This document shows positions 55,988-64,000 of a stretch of 64,000 nucleotides of DNA, piece by piece. The stretch is from Ralstonia sp. TCR112 (GTDB lineage Bacteria; Pseudomonadota; Gammaproteobacteria; Burkholderiales; Burkholderiaceae): NCBI RefSeq assembly GCF_007997035.1, contig NZ_VOSS01000090.1, positions 1 through 64,000 of the forward strand, written 5' to 3'. Within the stretch, counting starts at the first letter, position 1. The number at the start of each line of letters is the position of its first letter. The translations under genes were made by a program, and so were the position numbers. The notes under the pieces are model-generated. The model was given only the letters and a program-made list of their open reading frames with translations. It was not told the DNA's origin and made no database searches.

Positions 55988-57205
55988 ATGGGGACAACGC
56001 AAGCCAATGCTTCCACCGACGCCTTCTACGCGCACATCCGCCGCGAACTGGAGGCGATCGAGGAAGCCGGTCTCTACAAGACCGAGCGCATCATCACCTC
56101 GCCGCAGGGCGCTGTGATCCGCACGGCTGACGGCAAGGAGGTCATCAACCTCTGCGCCAACAACTACCTCGGCTTGTCGTCGCACCCGGAGGTGCTGAAG
56201 GCCGCGCACGAAGCGCTCGACACGCATGGCTTTGGCCTCAGCTCGGTGCGCTTCATTTGCGGCACGCAAGACCTGCACAAGACGCTGGAAGCGCGGCTGG
56301 CCAAATTTCTCGGCACGGAAGACACCATCCTCTACGGCTCGGCCTTCGATGCCAACGGCGGCCTGTTCGAAACGCTGCTGGGCGCGGAAGACGCCGTCAT
56401 CAGCGATGAGCTGAACCACGCGTCGATCATCGACGGCATCCGCCTGTGCAAGGCGCAGCGCTATCGCTACAAGCACAACGATCTGGAGGATCTGCGCGCG
56501 CAATTGCAGGCGGCCGATGCGGCGGGCGCACGCTTCAAGCTGGTGTTTACCGATGGCGTGTTCTCGATGGACGGCACCATCGCGCGGCTGGATGAGATCC
56601 GCGCCATCTGCGACGAATTCGGCGCGTTGCTGGGCATTGACGAATGCCACGCCACGGGCTTTCTCGGCAAGCGCGGTCGCGGGTCGCACGAGCACCGCGG
56701 CGTGTTCGGCAAGATTGACATCATTACCGGCACGCTAGGCAAGGGCCTGGGCGGCGCGTCGGGCGGTTTCACGAGCGCGCGCAAGGAAGTGGTGGCACTG
56801 CTGCGCCAGCGTTCGCGGCCGTATCTGTTCTCGAACACGGTGGCGCCGTCCATTGTCGGGGCGACCATCAAGGTGCTCGACCTGCTGGAAGCCGACACCG
56901 CGCTGCGCGACAAGCTGGAAGACAGCGCGCTGTATTTCCGCCGCAAGATCGTCGAGCTGGGTTTCGATATCAAGCCGGGCGACCATCCGATCGTGCCGAT
57001 CATGGTGTACGACGCGCAGAAGGCGCAGGCGCTGTCCAAACGTCTGCTTGAGCTGGGCGTGTACGTGGTCGGCTTCTTCTACCCGGTGGTGCCGAAGGGG
57101 CAGGCGCGCATTCGCGTGCAGATCAGCGCCGTGCACGAGCGCGCGCAACTCGATGCGGCGCTCAAGGCATTTGAGACCGCCGGCAAGGAACTGGGGATCA
57201 TCTGA
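55988..57205 (+). CDS. kbl: Glycine C-acetyltransferase (2-amino-3-ketobutyrate CoA ligase)
   Basis: Splits 2-amino-3-ketobutyrate with CoA into glycine and acetyl-CoA, the second step of threonine catabolism. The 405-residue PLP enzyme of the alpha-oxoamine synthase family shows [39 protein letters not shown], the [15 protein letters not shown] loop, and the PLP Lys in [14 protein letters not shown]. The ATG at 55988 follows ACAGGAG. Its stop overlaps the tdh start (TGATG), giving a coupled kbl-tdh operon. Confidence 0.96.
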   Translation: MGTTQANASTDAFYAHIRRELEAIEEAGLYKTERIITSPQGAVIRTADGKEVINLCANNYLGLSSHPEVLKAAHEALDTHGFGLSSVRFICGTQDLHKTLEARLAKFLGTEDTILYGSAFDANGGLFETLLGAEDAVISDELNHASIIDGIRLCKAQRYRYKHNDLEDLRAQLQAADAAGARFKLVFTDGVFSMDGTIARLDEIRAICDEFGALLGIDECHATGFLGKRGRGSHEHRGVFGKIDIITGTLGKGLGGASGGFTSARKEVVALLRQRSRPYLFSNTVAPSIVGATIKVLDLLEADTALRDKLEDSALYFRRKIVELGFDIKPGDHPIVPIMVYDAQKAQALSKRLLELGVYVVGFFYPVVPKGQARIRVQISAVHERAQLDAALKAFETAGKELGII

Positions 57206-58188
57206 TGAGCACTGGTACGAGCGCGAATGTTGGAACGGCGCCGCGCATCCTCATCATCGGCGCCAACGGGCAGTTGGGGACGGAGCTGGCCGCCGCGCTG
57301 GCCGAGCGCTACGGCAACGGCAACGTGGTGACGAGCGACATGGTGCCCCGCGGCCGCCATCCGCAGATTCGCCACGAAACGCTGGATGTGACCGATCGCG
57401 GCCAGTTGCGCGAGATCATCGAGCGCCACGGCATCACGCAGATCTATCACCTGGCGGCCGCGCTGTCGGCCGCAGCAGAGCAATCGCCCACCTGGGGCTG
57501 GGCGCTCAACATGAATGGCCTGCTGAACGTGCTGGAAGCCGCGCGCAATCATCAGCTCGAGCGCATCTTCTGGCCCAGCTCGATTGCCGCGTTCGGGCCC
57601 ACCACGCCCGCAGACAACACGCCGCAGAGCACGATCATGGAGCCCAAGACGGTCTACGGCATTTCCAAGCTGGCGGGCGAGGGCTGGTGCCGCTGGTATT
57701 TCGAGCACCACGGTGTGGACGTGCGCAGCCTGCGCTATCCGGGCCTCATCTCGTACAAGACTGCACCGGGCGGCGGCACGACCGACTACGCCATCGACAT
57801 CTTCCATTCGGCCGTGAAGGGCGAGCGTTATACGTGCTTCCTCGAGCACGACGAGGCGCTCCCCATGATGTACATGCCCGACGCCGTGCGCGCCACCCTG
57901 GAGTTGATGGAGGCCCCCGCCGAGCGCATCAGCGAGCGGGGCAGCTACAACCTTGCGGGCGTGAGCTTTACGCCGGAGCAGCTCGCGGCGGAAATCCGCC
58001 GGCATCGTCCGTCGTTCGAGGTGGCCTACGCGCCGGATTTCCGCCAGGCGATCGCGGCCAGCTGGCCCAATTCCATCGACGATTCGGTGGCCCGGCGCGA
58101 CTGGGGCTGGAAGCCCGAGTACGGTGTGGCAGAGATGACGGCCGACATGCTGGAAAACCTGGGGCACTTGGCCGCGCACACAGCCTAG
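57205..58188 (+). CDS. tdh: L-threonine 3-dehydrogenase, SDR (epimerase-like) type
   Basis: Oxidises L-threonine to 2-amino-3-ketobutyrate, the substrate of Kbl. The 327-residue extended SDR has GANGQLG at about 18-24 for NAD, YHLAAALSAAAEQSPTWGWA, catalytic SSIAAFG and YGISK, and the GTTDYAIDIFHSAVKGERYT substrate loop typical of the SDR-type threonine dehydrogenase (unlike the zinc MDR type of E. coli). The kbl context settles the function. Some annotators name it NAD-dependent epimerase. Confidence 0.93.
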   Translation: MSTGTSANVGTAPRILIIGANGQLGTELAAALAERYGNGNVVTSDMVPRGRHPQIRHETLDVTDRGQLREIIERHGITQIYHLAAALSAAAEQSPTWGWALNMNGLLNVLEAARNHQLERIFWPSSIAAFGPTTPADNTPQSTIMEPKTVYGISKLAGEGWCRWYFEHHGVDVRSLRYPGLISYKTAPGGGTTDYAIDIFHSAVKGERYTCFLEHDEALPMMYMPDAVRATLELMEAPAERISERGSYNLAGVSFTPEQLAAEIRRHRPSFEVAYAPDFRQAIAASWPNSIDDSVARRDWGWKPEYGVAEMTADMLENLGHLAAHTA

Positions 58189-58270
58189 GCAGCTTCAGTC
58201 AGGGGAATTGCGGGCATTGCACGGCGCTGTTTTCTGTTTCGCTTCGATCGGTTGTGTTCAACAATGCAGC

Positions 58271-58543
58271 ATGGCCATCACTTCCCGCCCCGCCCGCATG
58301 CCTTGTTCGACACCCGACCCCGCGCCGCGACATCGCGACGATCCGCCGCCCGCCAAGCGCGCCTGGTGGGTGCCGGTGGTGCGCATGTCGGTGGCCGCAG
58401 GCGCGGTGGCGGCCATTCCGCACACGTCGATCCAACTGCCGTTTGCTGACGGTGCCTGGATGCTGCACACGGCTGCCGGCCTCATCTTCATGGTGGGCGC
58501 CATCGACAGCCTCTTCCTTTTTGCCATGCGCCATAAGCCCTAA
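58271..58543 (+). CDS. Small hypothetical membrane protein (90 residues)
   Basis: Unrecognised. A Pro/Arg-rich N-terminus (RPARMPCSTPDPAPRHRDDP) precedes a basic KRAWWVP and two hydrophobic stretches (VVRMSVAAGAVAAIPHTSIQ; WMLHTAAGLIFMVGAIDSLFLFAM). It would be a two-helix inner-membrane protein with a short basic tail. It is co-oriented with and 82 bp from tdh. Expression is not proven; a longer start at 58208 is less likely. Confidence 0.5.
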   Translation: MAITSRPARMPCSTPDPAPRHRDDPPPAKRAWWVPVVRMSVAAGAVAAIPHTSIQLPFADGAWMLHTAAGLIFMVGAIDSLFLFAMRHKP

Positions 58544-59128
58544 AGCGGCGCATCGGTCATCTGCCCGCGTGCGGCGTCCCGGTGATGTGCCGCCTGCAGC
58601 ATCCGCTCGGTAAGTTTTAAAACAGGTTGTAAAAACGTTCAGTGGACAGCTGACGGCATGATGGGGTTGGTCGTCACACCCCCGCAGATTCGTAACTGAA
58701 TCGTTACAGAATTGCATCAATTTGCGGCATCGCACCAATTGTGGCGACTGCCCGGCGATCCTTTGCCACAGCGGGTTATGCCTCGGTTCTGCACCCCGGC
58801 GTTTGTGCCGCAAGTGTAAGCAGATGTTGCGCTGCACGGAGGTGGCCCGATGCTTGCTCTATGTCGTCCGGTCACTCTGCATGTGCAAGGCAGTCCCGCC
58901 ACGTGCAGAACAGTTTTTCCCATAAGCGGATCCGGAACCGGATTGGTCCCCACGACCCCACGGTCCCCACGGCATCCGCACTTCGCTTCTCCAGAGCCGG
59001 CACATCGCCGGTGGCAGGGCGCTTCTCTCGGACGGTCCCGGGGTTTCGACGGTCATTTGCGTGCTCGCCCGCAACGGCAGGCCTGTGCGCGCTTGACCGG
59101 AATCGCTTCACAAGAAAACGAGGAAACC
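58544..59128. other. 585-bp leader upstream of the pga regulator
   Basis: No firm gene. An AT-richer core at 58610-58740 (GTTTTAAAACAGGTTGTAAAAAC, GTAACTGAATCGTTAC) is the likely promoter of the response-regulator/pga locus, leaving a leader of more than 350 bases before the start at 59129. The regulator's frame is open over 58850-59128 but lacks a start with a ribosome site there. Confidence 0.6.
58692..58707. promoter_or_regulatory. Dyad GTAAC-TGAATC-GTTAC upstream of the pga regulator
   Basis: A perfect 5-bp inverted repeat with a 6-base centre in the AT-rich part of the leader, 437 bp upstream of the regulator start. It is a possible operator; the binder is unknown. Confidence 0.4.
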
Positions 59129-60640
59129 ATGAAAGCAGTCCTGCTGGAGAATCATCCGTTGCTACGAGCCGGACTTGCGCAGTTGCTCGCGCATCCCACC
59201 CTCGGCCTGGAGGTCGTCGCCCCGGCATTGCCTTCTGGCATCCCTGGCGAACTGCATGCTTGCGACGAGCGTGCCGACCTGCTCGTCATCGGCCTGGACG
59301 AGCCCGACGGCCCGATCGACGCTGGCCAACTCGCTGCTCAATTGCGCGAGGCCATCGACACGAGCGAGGCCAGCCGCGTGGTGCTGCTCGCCGCCAGCCT
59401 GTCTGCTGAAGAGGCGCACGTCGCCATGACGTGCGGTGTGGACGCCTACTGCGCCAAATCGCAATCGCCGGAAGTCCTGCTCGCAACGCTGCGGCTCGTG
59501 CTGGCCGGCGGCCAGTCGTATCCGGCCCTGATACCGCGCGCGGCCGGTGCGGCCATGCCGATGCTCTCGCTGGATGCATCGGAGGCGGCGCAGCGGCTGA
59601 ATGTTTCGCTACGGCAGTACGAAGTGCTGGTGCTGCTCTCGCGCGGGCACTCCGTGAAGGGCGTTGGGCGCCTGCTGGGCATTTCCGAAGCCACCGTCAA
59701 GACGCACGCGTGCACGCTGTATCGACGCTTGAACGTGCGCAACAAGAGCGAAGCGGTGTACGCCGCCATGCGCCTGGGTATTCCACTGGAACTGCAGGGC
59801 GGGGCTGCCGCCGCCATTGGCGCTGCATCCGCGCAGACATCGGTCCAGGTGTCTGGCGATGCGCAAGACGCAGACGTGTTCGTGCACACCGCTGCACGCA
59901 TACCGACCCCGCTCCAGGCCGGCGCACCGGCCCGCGACGCGGTGATGGCGTCTTCATCCCCCCAGACGGGAGCGTCCGACCGGACCACCGCATCGGTGGC
60001 CGCATCGGGCGCTGAACTGGGCGCTGAATCCCGCTGGGCCGCCATGACGCGCGCCTTTGGTGGCGTGAGCGGCAGCGTGACGCCTGCCAAGCCGTTGCGC
60101 GCCCCGGTGCGCACCGCCAACGGTACGGCGCGCTCGGCTGACTCAGCCCAGGCAGCCCTTCATGCAATGCGGATCGCGTGCGCTCGCACGCACCGCCCAC
60201 TGGACATGACAACAATGACAACCCACGAGCCACTCACCTGGAGCCTGCCGGCCGAGCGCACCAGCGCGGCCGCGGCATGGCATCCCCGCCGCTGCGCTAT
60301 TGCTGCCGCCACCGTTGTGGTGGTCGGCACGGTGCCGATGATCGCGCACGCCGCGGCCGACGATGCTTCCAACGCGGCCACGCGCCGCTTGATCGATACG
60401 CAGTTGACCGACGCCGCGGCCAAGGGCCCGGCCACCTTTGCCTCCACCACCGTCGTCGCCGGCAGCGGTGACGAGGTGCCGGCGTCTCCGGCGAACACGC
60501 TGCTGGTGCGCAACAGGCGGTGCCGCCTGCAGACGCGTCCGGCACGACGTCGCCTGCCGCGCCGGCCGCCGCATCGCCCATGCCTGTTGTTCAGGCCACG
60601 CCTTCGGCGCCCCCCTCTGCATCGCCGTCGCCTACGGTGA
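59129..60640 (+). CDS. Atypical LuxR-type response regulator lacking the phospho-acceptor Asp; frame runs into pgaA
   Basis: The receiver (1-~125) begins MKAVLLENHPLLRAGLAQLL, with Glu7-Asn8 where phosphorylated receivers have Asp-Asp, and has Gly55 where the phospho-acceptor Asp belongs (LLVIGLDEP); only Lys110 of the active set remains. A GerE helix-turn-helix follows (~150-212: LRQYEVLVLLSRGHSVKGVG, ISEATVKTHACTLYRRLNVR). Then a ~145-residue Ala/Ser/Thr-rich tail. No stop occurs before the pgaA signal-peptide codons at 60206, which share this frame; the open frame ends at 60640. The true C-terminus is therefore unresolved. The ATG at 59129 follows GAGGAAACC. It probably controls pga expression. 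Confidence 0.72.
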   Translation: MKAVLLENHPLLRAGLAQLLAHPTLGLEVVAPALPSGIPGELHACDERADLLVIGLDEPDGPIDAGQLAAQLREAIDTSEASRVVLLAASLSAEEAHVAMTCGVDAYCAKSQSPEVLLATLRLVLAGGQSYPALIPRAAGAAMPMLSLDASEAAQRLNVSLRQYEVLVLLSRGHSVKGVGRLLGISEATVKTHACTLYRRLNVRNKSEAVYAAMRLGIPLELQGGAAAAIGAASAQTSVQVSGDAQDADVFVHTAARIPTPLQAGAPARDAVMASSSPQTGASDRTTASVAASGAELGAESRWAAMTRAFGGVSGSVTPAKPLRAPVRTANGTARSADSAQAALHAMRIACARTHRPLDMTTMTTHEPLTWSLPAERTSAAAAWHPRRCAIAAATVVVVGTVPMIAHAAADDASNAATRRLIDTQLTDAAAKGPATFASTTVVAGSGDEVPASPANTLLVRNRRCRLQTRPARRRLPRRPPHRPCLLFRPRLRRPPLHRRRLR

Positions 60641-62676
60641 TCCTGCCGCCGGGCGCTCCGGCGCCGGAGCCTGCCGCACAGGCCCCGGCTGTGCCGTCTG
60701 GCCCGAGCGCTCAGGGCCCGGGCGCTCTGGAACCGCTGCAGGTGTCGCCGGAAGCGGCCAATGCTGCCGCCACACATACCGCCGGCAATGCTCCCGACAA
60801 CGCGCCCGTCGGCCCGATGCCGACCGATCGCCAGGCCTTTCACGACGAGGTCATGCGCGAGTCGCGCGAGGGCGCTGCCACGCTGGCGCAAGAGCACCTG
60901 CGCGAGCATCCTGACTGGTTCAAGGAAAGCGAATCGTGGCACGTCGACCATGCCGCCGCCGCACAGCGCATCCGCTGGGGGCGGCAGCAGTTGAAGGTGA
61001 TCAACGGGCCGGAGCGTTTCGTCATCATCGATCAGGCGGTGGCTGAGATCGAGGCGCTGCTCAAGAAGGTGCCCGATACGCCCGAGAACGCTGAGTTCCG
61101 CCAGGAGATCGTGGCCGATGAAGTGGTGGCGCTGGCTTCGCGCGGACGCATGAAAGACGCGGTCAAGCGCTACGAGGCCATGGCGCAGACGGGCAAGGTG
61201 CCGGCGTACACGCGCGTGGCCGCGGGCGATGCCTATGCGTATCTCGATAAGCCGGACAAGGCTGCCGATGCCTACGCCCGCGCGCTCAAGGACGCGAGCC
61301 CCGGCGAGATCGAAACCGGCGACGTCCAGGAAGGCCTGTTCTACGCCATGCTGGATACGGGCCGTTTTGAAGACGCCCGCGCGCTGCTCGACAAGATGAA
61401 GGCCGACAACCCCGAATACGTGCGCCTGGCGCCGGAAGCCGGCACGCCCAATCCCGATTACTCGCGCATCAAGCGCCTGGAAGCGCAGTACCTGATCCTG
61501 ACGGGCCGCACGCACCAGGGCATTGCCGAGCTGGACAAGTGGCGCCACGAAGCACCGTTTGCCGCCTCGCTCGTCAGCGCACGGGCCGACGGTGCGATGG
61601 TGCAGACCGAGCCGTATCGCTCGCGCGACATGTATAAGACGGCGCTGGCCGAGCACCCCGACGACCTGAGCGTGGTGGCCGGTTATGGCCGTGCGTCGCT
61701 GGCGGTGGACGACCTGAAGACGGCCAAGGATGTCGCCAACGGGCTGGACGAGCGCTTTCCGGAGAACGGCTCGGTGCGTGCGCTGCGCAAGGATCTCGAT
61801 GTCTACCAGAGCCCGCAGCTGATCATCGAATCCACGGCGGACAAGGGCAATTCGGTGTTCGCCAACAACGAATACGGCATCAACACCAAGGCTTACAGCG
61901 GACCGTTTGCCGATCACTATCGCCTGTTCTTCCACAACTTTGCGGGCCGTGCGCAGTTTGACGGCGCATCGCAGAGCCGCGTGCGCAACGGTGCGGGCCT
62001 GCAGTGGTTCGACACCGGCGTCGAAGTGAACGGCGAGGTGCACCAGTCCGTCGGCGCTGCAGGCAAGACCGGCGGCACGCTCGATGCCACGTGGATCCCG
62101 AGCGACCACTGGAAGGTGTCGGGCATGGTCACCAACGATGACCTCGAGGTGCCCTACAAGGCGTACCAGGTGGGCGTGACTGGAAAGACCTTGAGCGGCA
62201 ACGTGCGCTACACATGGGATGAAACGCGCTACGCATCCTTGACGTACGGCGTGTCGCGCTACACCGACGACAACCTGCGCAAGCGCTGGGCGGCGAACTT
62301 CTACCAGCAGGTGTTCACCTCGCCGCGCCATACGGTCGGTGTGCTGCTGGGGGCCGATACCAGCACCAACACCATGACCGGCCTGAATTACTTCACGCCA
62401 TCGCGCGACTACAGCGGCACGGCCACCGCCATCTGGTCGTGGACGCCCTGGCGCTATGCAGACAAATCGTTCACGCAGCGCCTGTACCTGACCGGCGGCG
62501 TGTACAACCAGCAGTCGTTCGGCAACAGCCCGATGATGGAAGCGCGGCTGGAACACGTGTGGCAGATCAATCGCAAGACGCAGGTTTCCTACGGCATCGG
62601 CTTTGGCCGCCATCGTTACGACGGCCAGCCCGAGAACCGCAAGTTCCTGTACCTGAACCTCAACATTCCGCTGTGA
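60206..62676 (+). CDS. pgaA: PNAG export porin PgaA, apparent single-base frameshift near 60507
   Basis: Outer-membrane export of poly-beta-1,6-N-acetylglucosamine. The leader (MTTMTTHEPLTWSLPAERTS..., hydrophobic AIAAATVVVVGTVPMIAHA) is in the frame of the preceding regulator; from AQQAVPPADASGTTSP the protein continues in another frame. Adding one G at GGTGCG (about 60507) joins them. The long frame carries a Pro/Ala-rich linker, a TPR periplasmic domain (about bases 60830-61850) and a 16-strand-type barrel ending NRKFLYLNLNIPL, with a terminal Leu rather than the usual aromatic residue. The stop overlaps pgaB by one base (TGATG). Confidence 0.85.
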
Positions 62677-64000
62677 TGCCCATGCAAGCTCTCCGACAAC
62701 CGTCGTTGCGACGATTCATCGCCTGGATGGCATTGACCGTGGCGCTGGCCATCGTGGCCGCCGTTCGCCCCGCCGGCGCCGTCCAGGTGGATTTCCTGCC
62801 CAAGCCCGATCCGGACGACGGCAAGACGTTCCGCGTGCTGTGCTTTCACGACATCCGTGACAACCTGCGCGCCAGCTTCGAGACGCTGCCCGACGGGTTT
62901 GCCGTCGACACCAAGATGCTGACGAACATGTTCAGCTGGATCCAGGCCAACGGTTATCACCCCGTCACGCTCGCGCAGATCGATGCGGCGCGCCACGGCG
63001 GCAAGCCGCTGCCAAAACGCCCGATCCTGCTGACGTTCGACGACGGTTATGAAAGCCACTACACGAAGGTCTTTCCGCTGCTCAAGCAGTTCCGTTTCCC
63101 GGCCGTGTTCGGACTCGTGACGGATTGGACCAATGCGCCGCAGGGGTCGAAGATCAAGCTGTCGAACACGCAGATCGTGCCGCGTGACTTCTTCATGAAC
63201 TGGAGCCAGATCCGCGAGATGCAGGCCTCGGGCCTGGCCGAGTTCGCCACGCACACGGCTGATATGCACCACGGCGCGCTGGGCAATCCGCAGGGCAACG
63301 AGATGCCGGCGGCCACCACGCACGAATATCTGCCCAAGCTGGGCCGGTACGAAACCGACGACGAGTACCGCAAGCGCGTGCGCGACGACCTGCAGCGCAG
63401 CATCGACCTCATCCAGAAAAATGTGGGCACCAAGGTGCAGACGGTGGTGTGGCCGTATGGCGCCCACAACCAGATGCTCGACCAGGAAGCCGCCAACGTG
63501 GGCCTGAAGTACATGCTTACGCTGGAGCCGGGCCCGAATACGCCGGATGTGCCGCTCACCGCCATCCGCCGGAGCCTGATGGGCTACGACACCAACACCG
63601 GCGATCTCGAGCGCTCGCTGCGCGAGCCTGTGACGCATCACGGCGAGATCAACCCCGTGCAGCGCGTGGTGCAGGTCGACATGGATTACATCTATGACCC
63701 GGACCCGAAGCAGCAGGAAGCCAACCTCGGCAAGCTGGTCGACCGCATCAAGGACCTCGCGCCGCGTGTGGTGTACCTGCAGGCCTTCGCCGATCCGAAA
63801 GGCAACGGCGCGGTGGACGCGGTGTACTTCCCGAACCGGCACATGCCGATGCGTGCGGACTTGTTCTCGCGCGTGTCGTGGCAGTTGAAGACGCGGGCCA
63901 AGGTGGAGGTGTACGCCTGGCTGCCGATGCTGTCGTACAAGCTGCCGGCCAATAACCCGGCGGCCACGCACCTGGTGCAGTCGCTGCCCGGTGCGCCGCA
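62676..64000 (+). CDS. pgaB: PNAG N-deacetylase PgaB (cut by right window edge)
   Basis: Periplasmic partial deacetylation of PNAG before export through PgaA. The first 441 residues are present. Signal peptide: FIAWMALTVALAIVAAVRPAGA, with no lipobox Cys, unlike lipid-anchored E. coli PgaB. The CE4 polysaccharide deacetylase domain has CFHDIRDN (His58, Asp59), LLTFDDGYESHY (Asp122, Asp123) and FATHTADMHHGAL metal ligands. The C-terminal glycoside-hydrolase-like domain begins about residue 325 (VVQVDMDYIYDPDPKQQEAN) and runs off the window. It starts inside the pgaA stop. Confidence 0.95.
   Translation, partial: MPMQALRQPSLRRFIAWMALTVALAIVAAVRPAGAVQVDFLPKPDPDDGKTFRVLCFHDIRDNLRASFETLPDGFAVDTKMLTNMFSWIQANGYHPVTLAQIDAARHGGKPLPKRPILLTFDDGYESHYTKVFPLLKQFRFPAVFGLVTDWTNAPQGSKIKLSNTQIVPRDFFMNWSQIREMQASGLAEFATHTADMHHGALGNPQGNEMPAATTHEYLPKLGRYETDDEYRKRVRDDLQRSIDLIQKNVGTKVQTVVWPYGAHNQMLDQEAANVGLKYMLTLEPGPNTPDVPLTAIRRSLMGYDTNTGDLERSLREPVTHHGEINPVQRVVQVDMDYIYDPDPKQQEANLGKLVDRIKDLAPRVVYLQAFADPKGNGAVDAVYFPNRHMPMRADLFSRVSWQLKTRAKVEVYAWLPMLSYKLPANNPAATHLVQSLPGAP

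Noticed and set aside
60160-62613. 817-codon open frame on the minus strand opposite pgaA
   Set aside because: Antisense shadow of a high-GC gene: His/Arg/Val-rich, no domain, no ribosome site, and the plus strand encodes a recognisable PgaA.

Overview
This is a GC-rich, densely packed chromosomal window from a betaproteobacterium. The protein families, gene neighbourhoods and many close-family matches point to the genus Ralstonia (R. pickettii-like), although no rRNA or other marker gene is present to settle the species. No tRNA, rRNA, insertion sequence, prophage or CRISPR array was seen.

Layout. 1-6.1 kb is the Entner-Doudoroff/glucose block: edd (cut by the left edge) diverges from zwf-pgl-glk, with a separate HexR repressor gene convergent to glk. 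Two HexR-type operators lie in the edd/zwf gap. 6.3-11.8 kb has a secreted sedolisin, an OmpR-type two-component pair and a DegP/HtrA protease whose promoter region carries a PmrA-box-like direct repeat. 11.8-15.6 kb is a LysR regulator divergent from a DJ-1/SDR/L-dopachrome-tautomerase-like operon. 15.7-26.2 kb is mixed housekeeping and accessory material: periplasmic chorismate mutase, HAD phosphatase, DHFR-like reductase, periplasmic trehalase (frameshifted), 2OG oxygenase, Crp-type regulator, ketopantoate reductase, PhoD and a secreted propeller-discoidin protein. 26.2-29.7 kb has an AT-richer gap, a LuxR solo and an EAL-CBS-GGDDF protein. 29.8-30.9 kb is a MerR regulator with a textbook MerR-type promoter/operator.

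31-43.1 kb is the most coherent system: a leftward operon urtABCDE-amiE-fmdA-fmdB (urea/short-chain amide uptake plus aliphatic amidase and formamidase). It diverges from a hybrid histidine kinase whose sensor is a whole NCS1-type permease followed by a Cys-rich cluster, and from its NarL-type response regulator. A 16-bp inverted repeat sits between the two transcription units.

43.2-55.3 kb is catabolic and transport accessory material: an MBL hydrolase, an MFS transporter broken by an in-frame TGA, a DoeB-like deacylase, two LysR regulators, an aldo/keto reductase, an HPPD-like dioxygenase, a DUF4349 lipoprotein, an APC permease and a MATE transporter. 55.3-58.5 kb is threonine catabolism (kbl-tdh) facing an XRE-cupin regulator, with clustered palindromes in the shared promoter. 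59-64 kb is the start of a PNAG (pga) exopolysaccharide locus: an atypical response regulator lacking the phospho-acceptor Asp, pgaA (frameshifted) and pgaB (cut by the right edge).

Three genes (treA, the permease-kinase and pgaA) each need one extra base, in every case explainable as one lost G in a short G run. This looks at least as much like a consensus-sequence artefact as like real gene decay.
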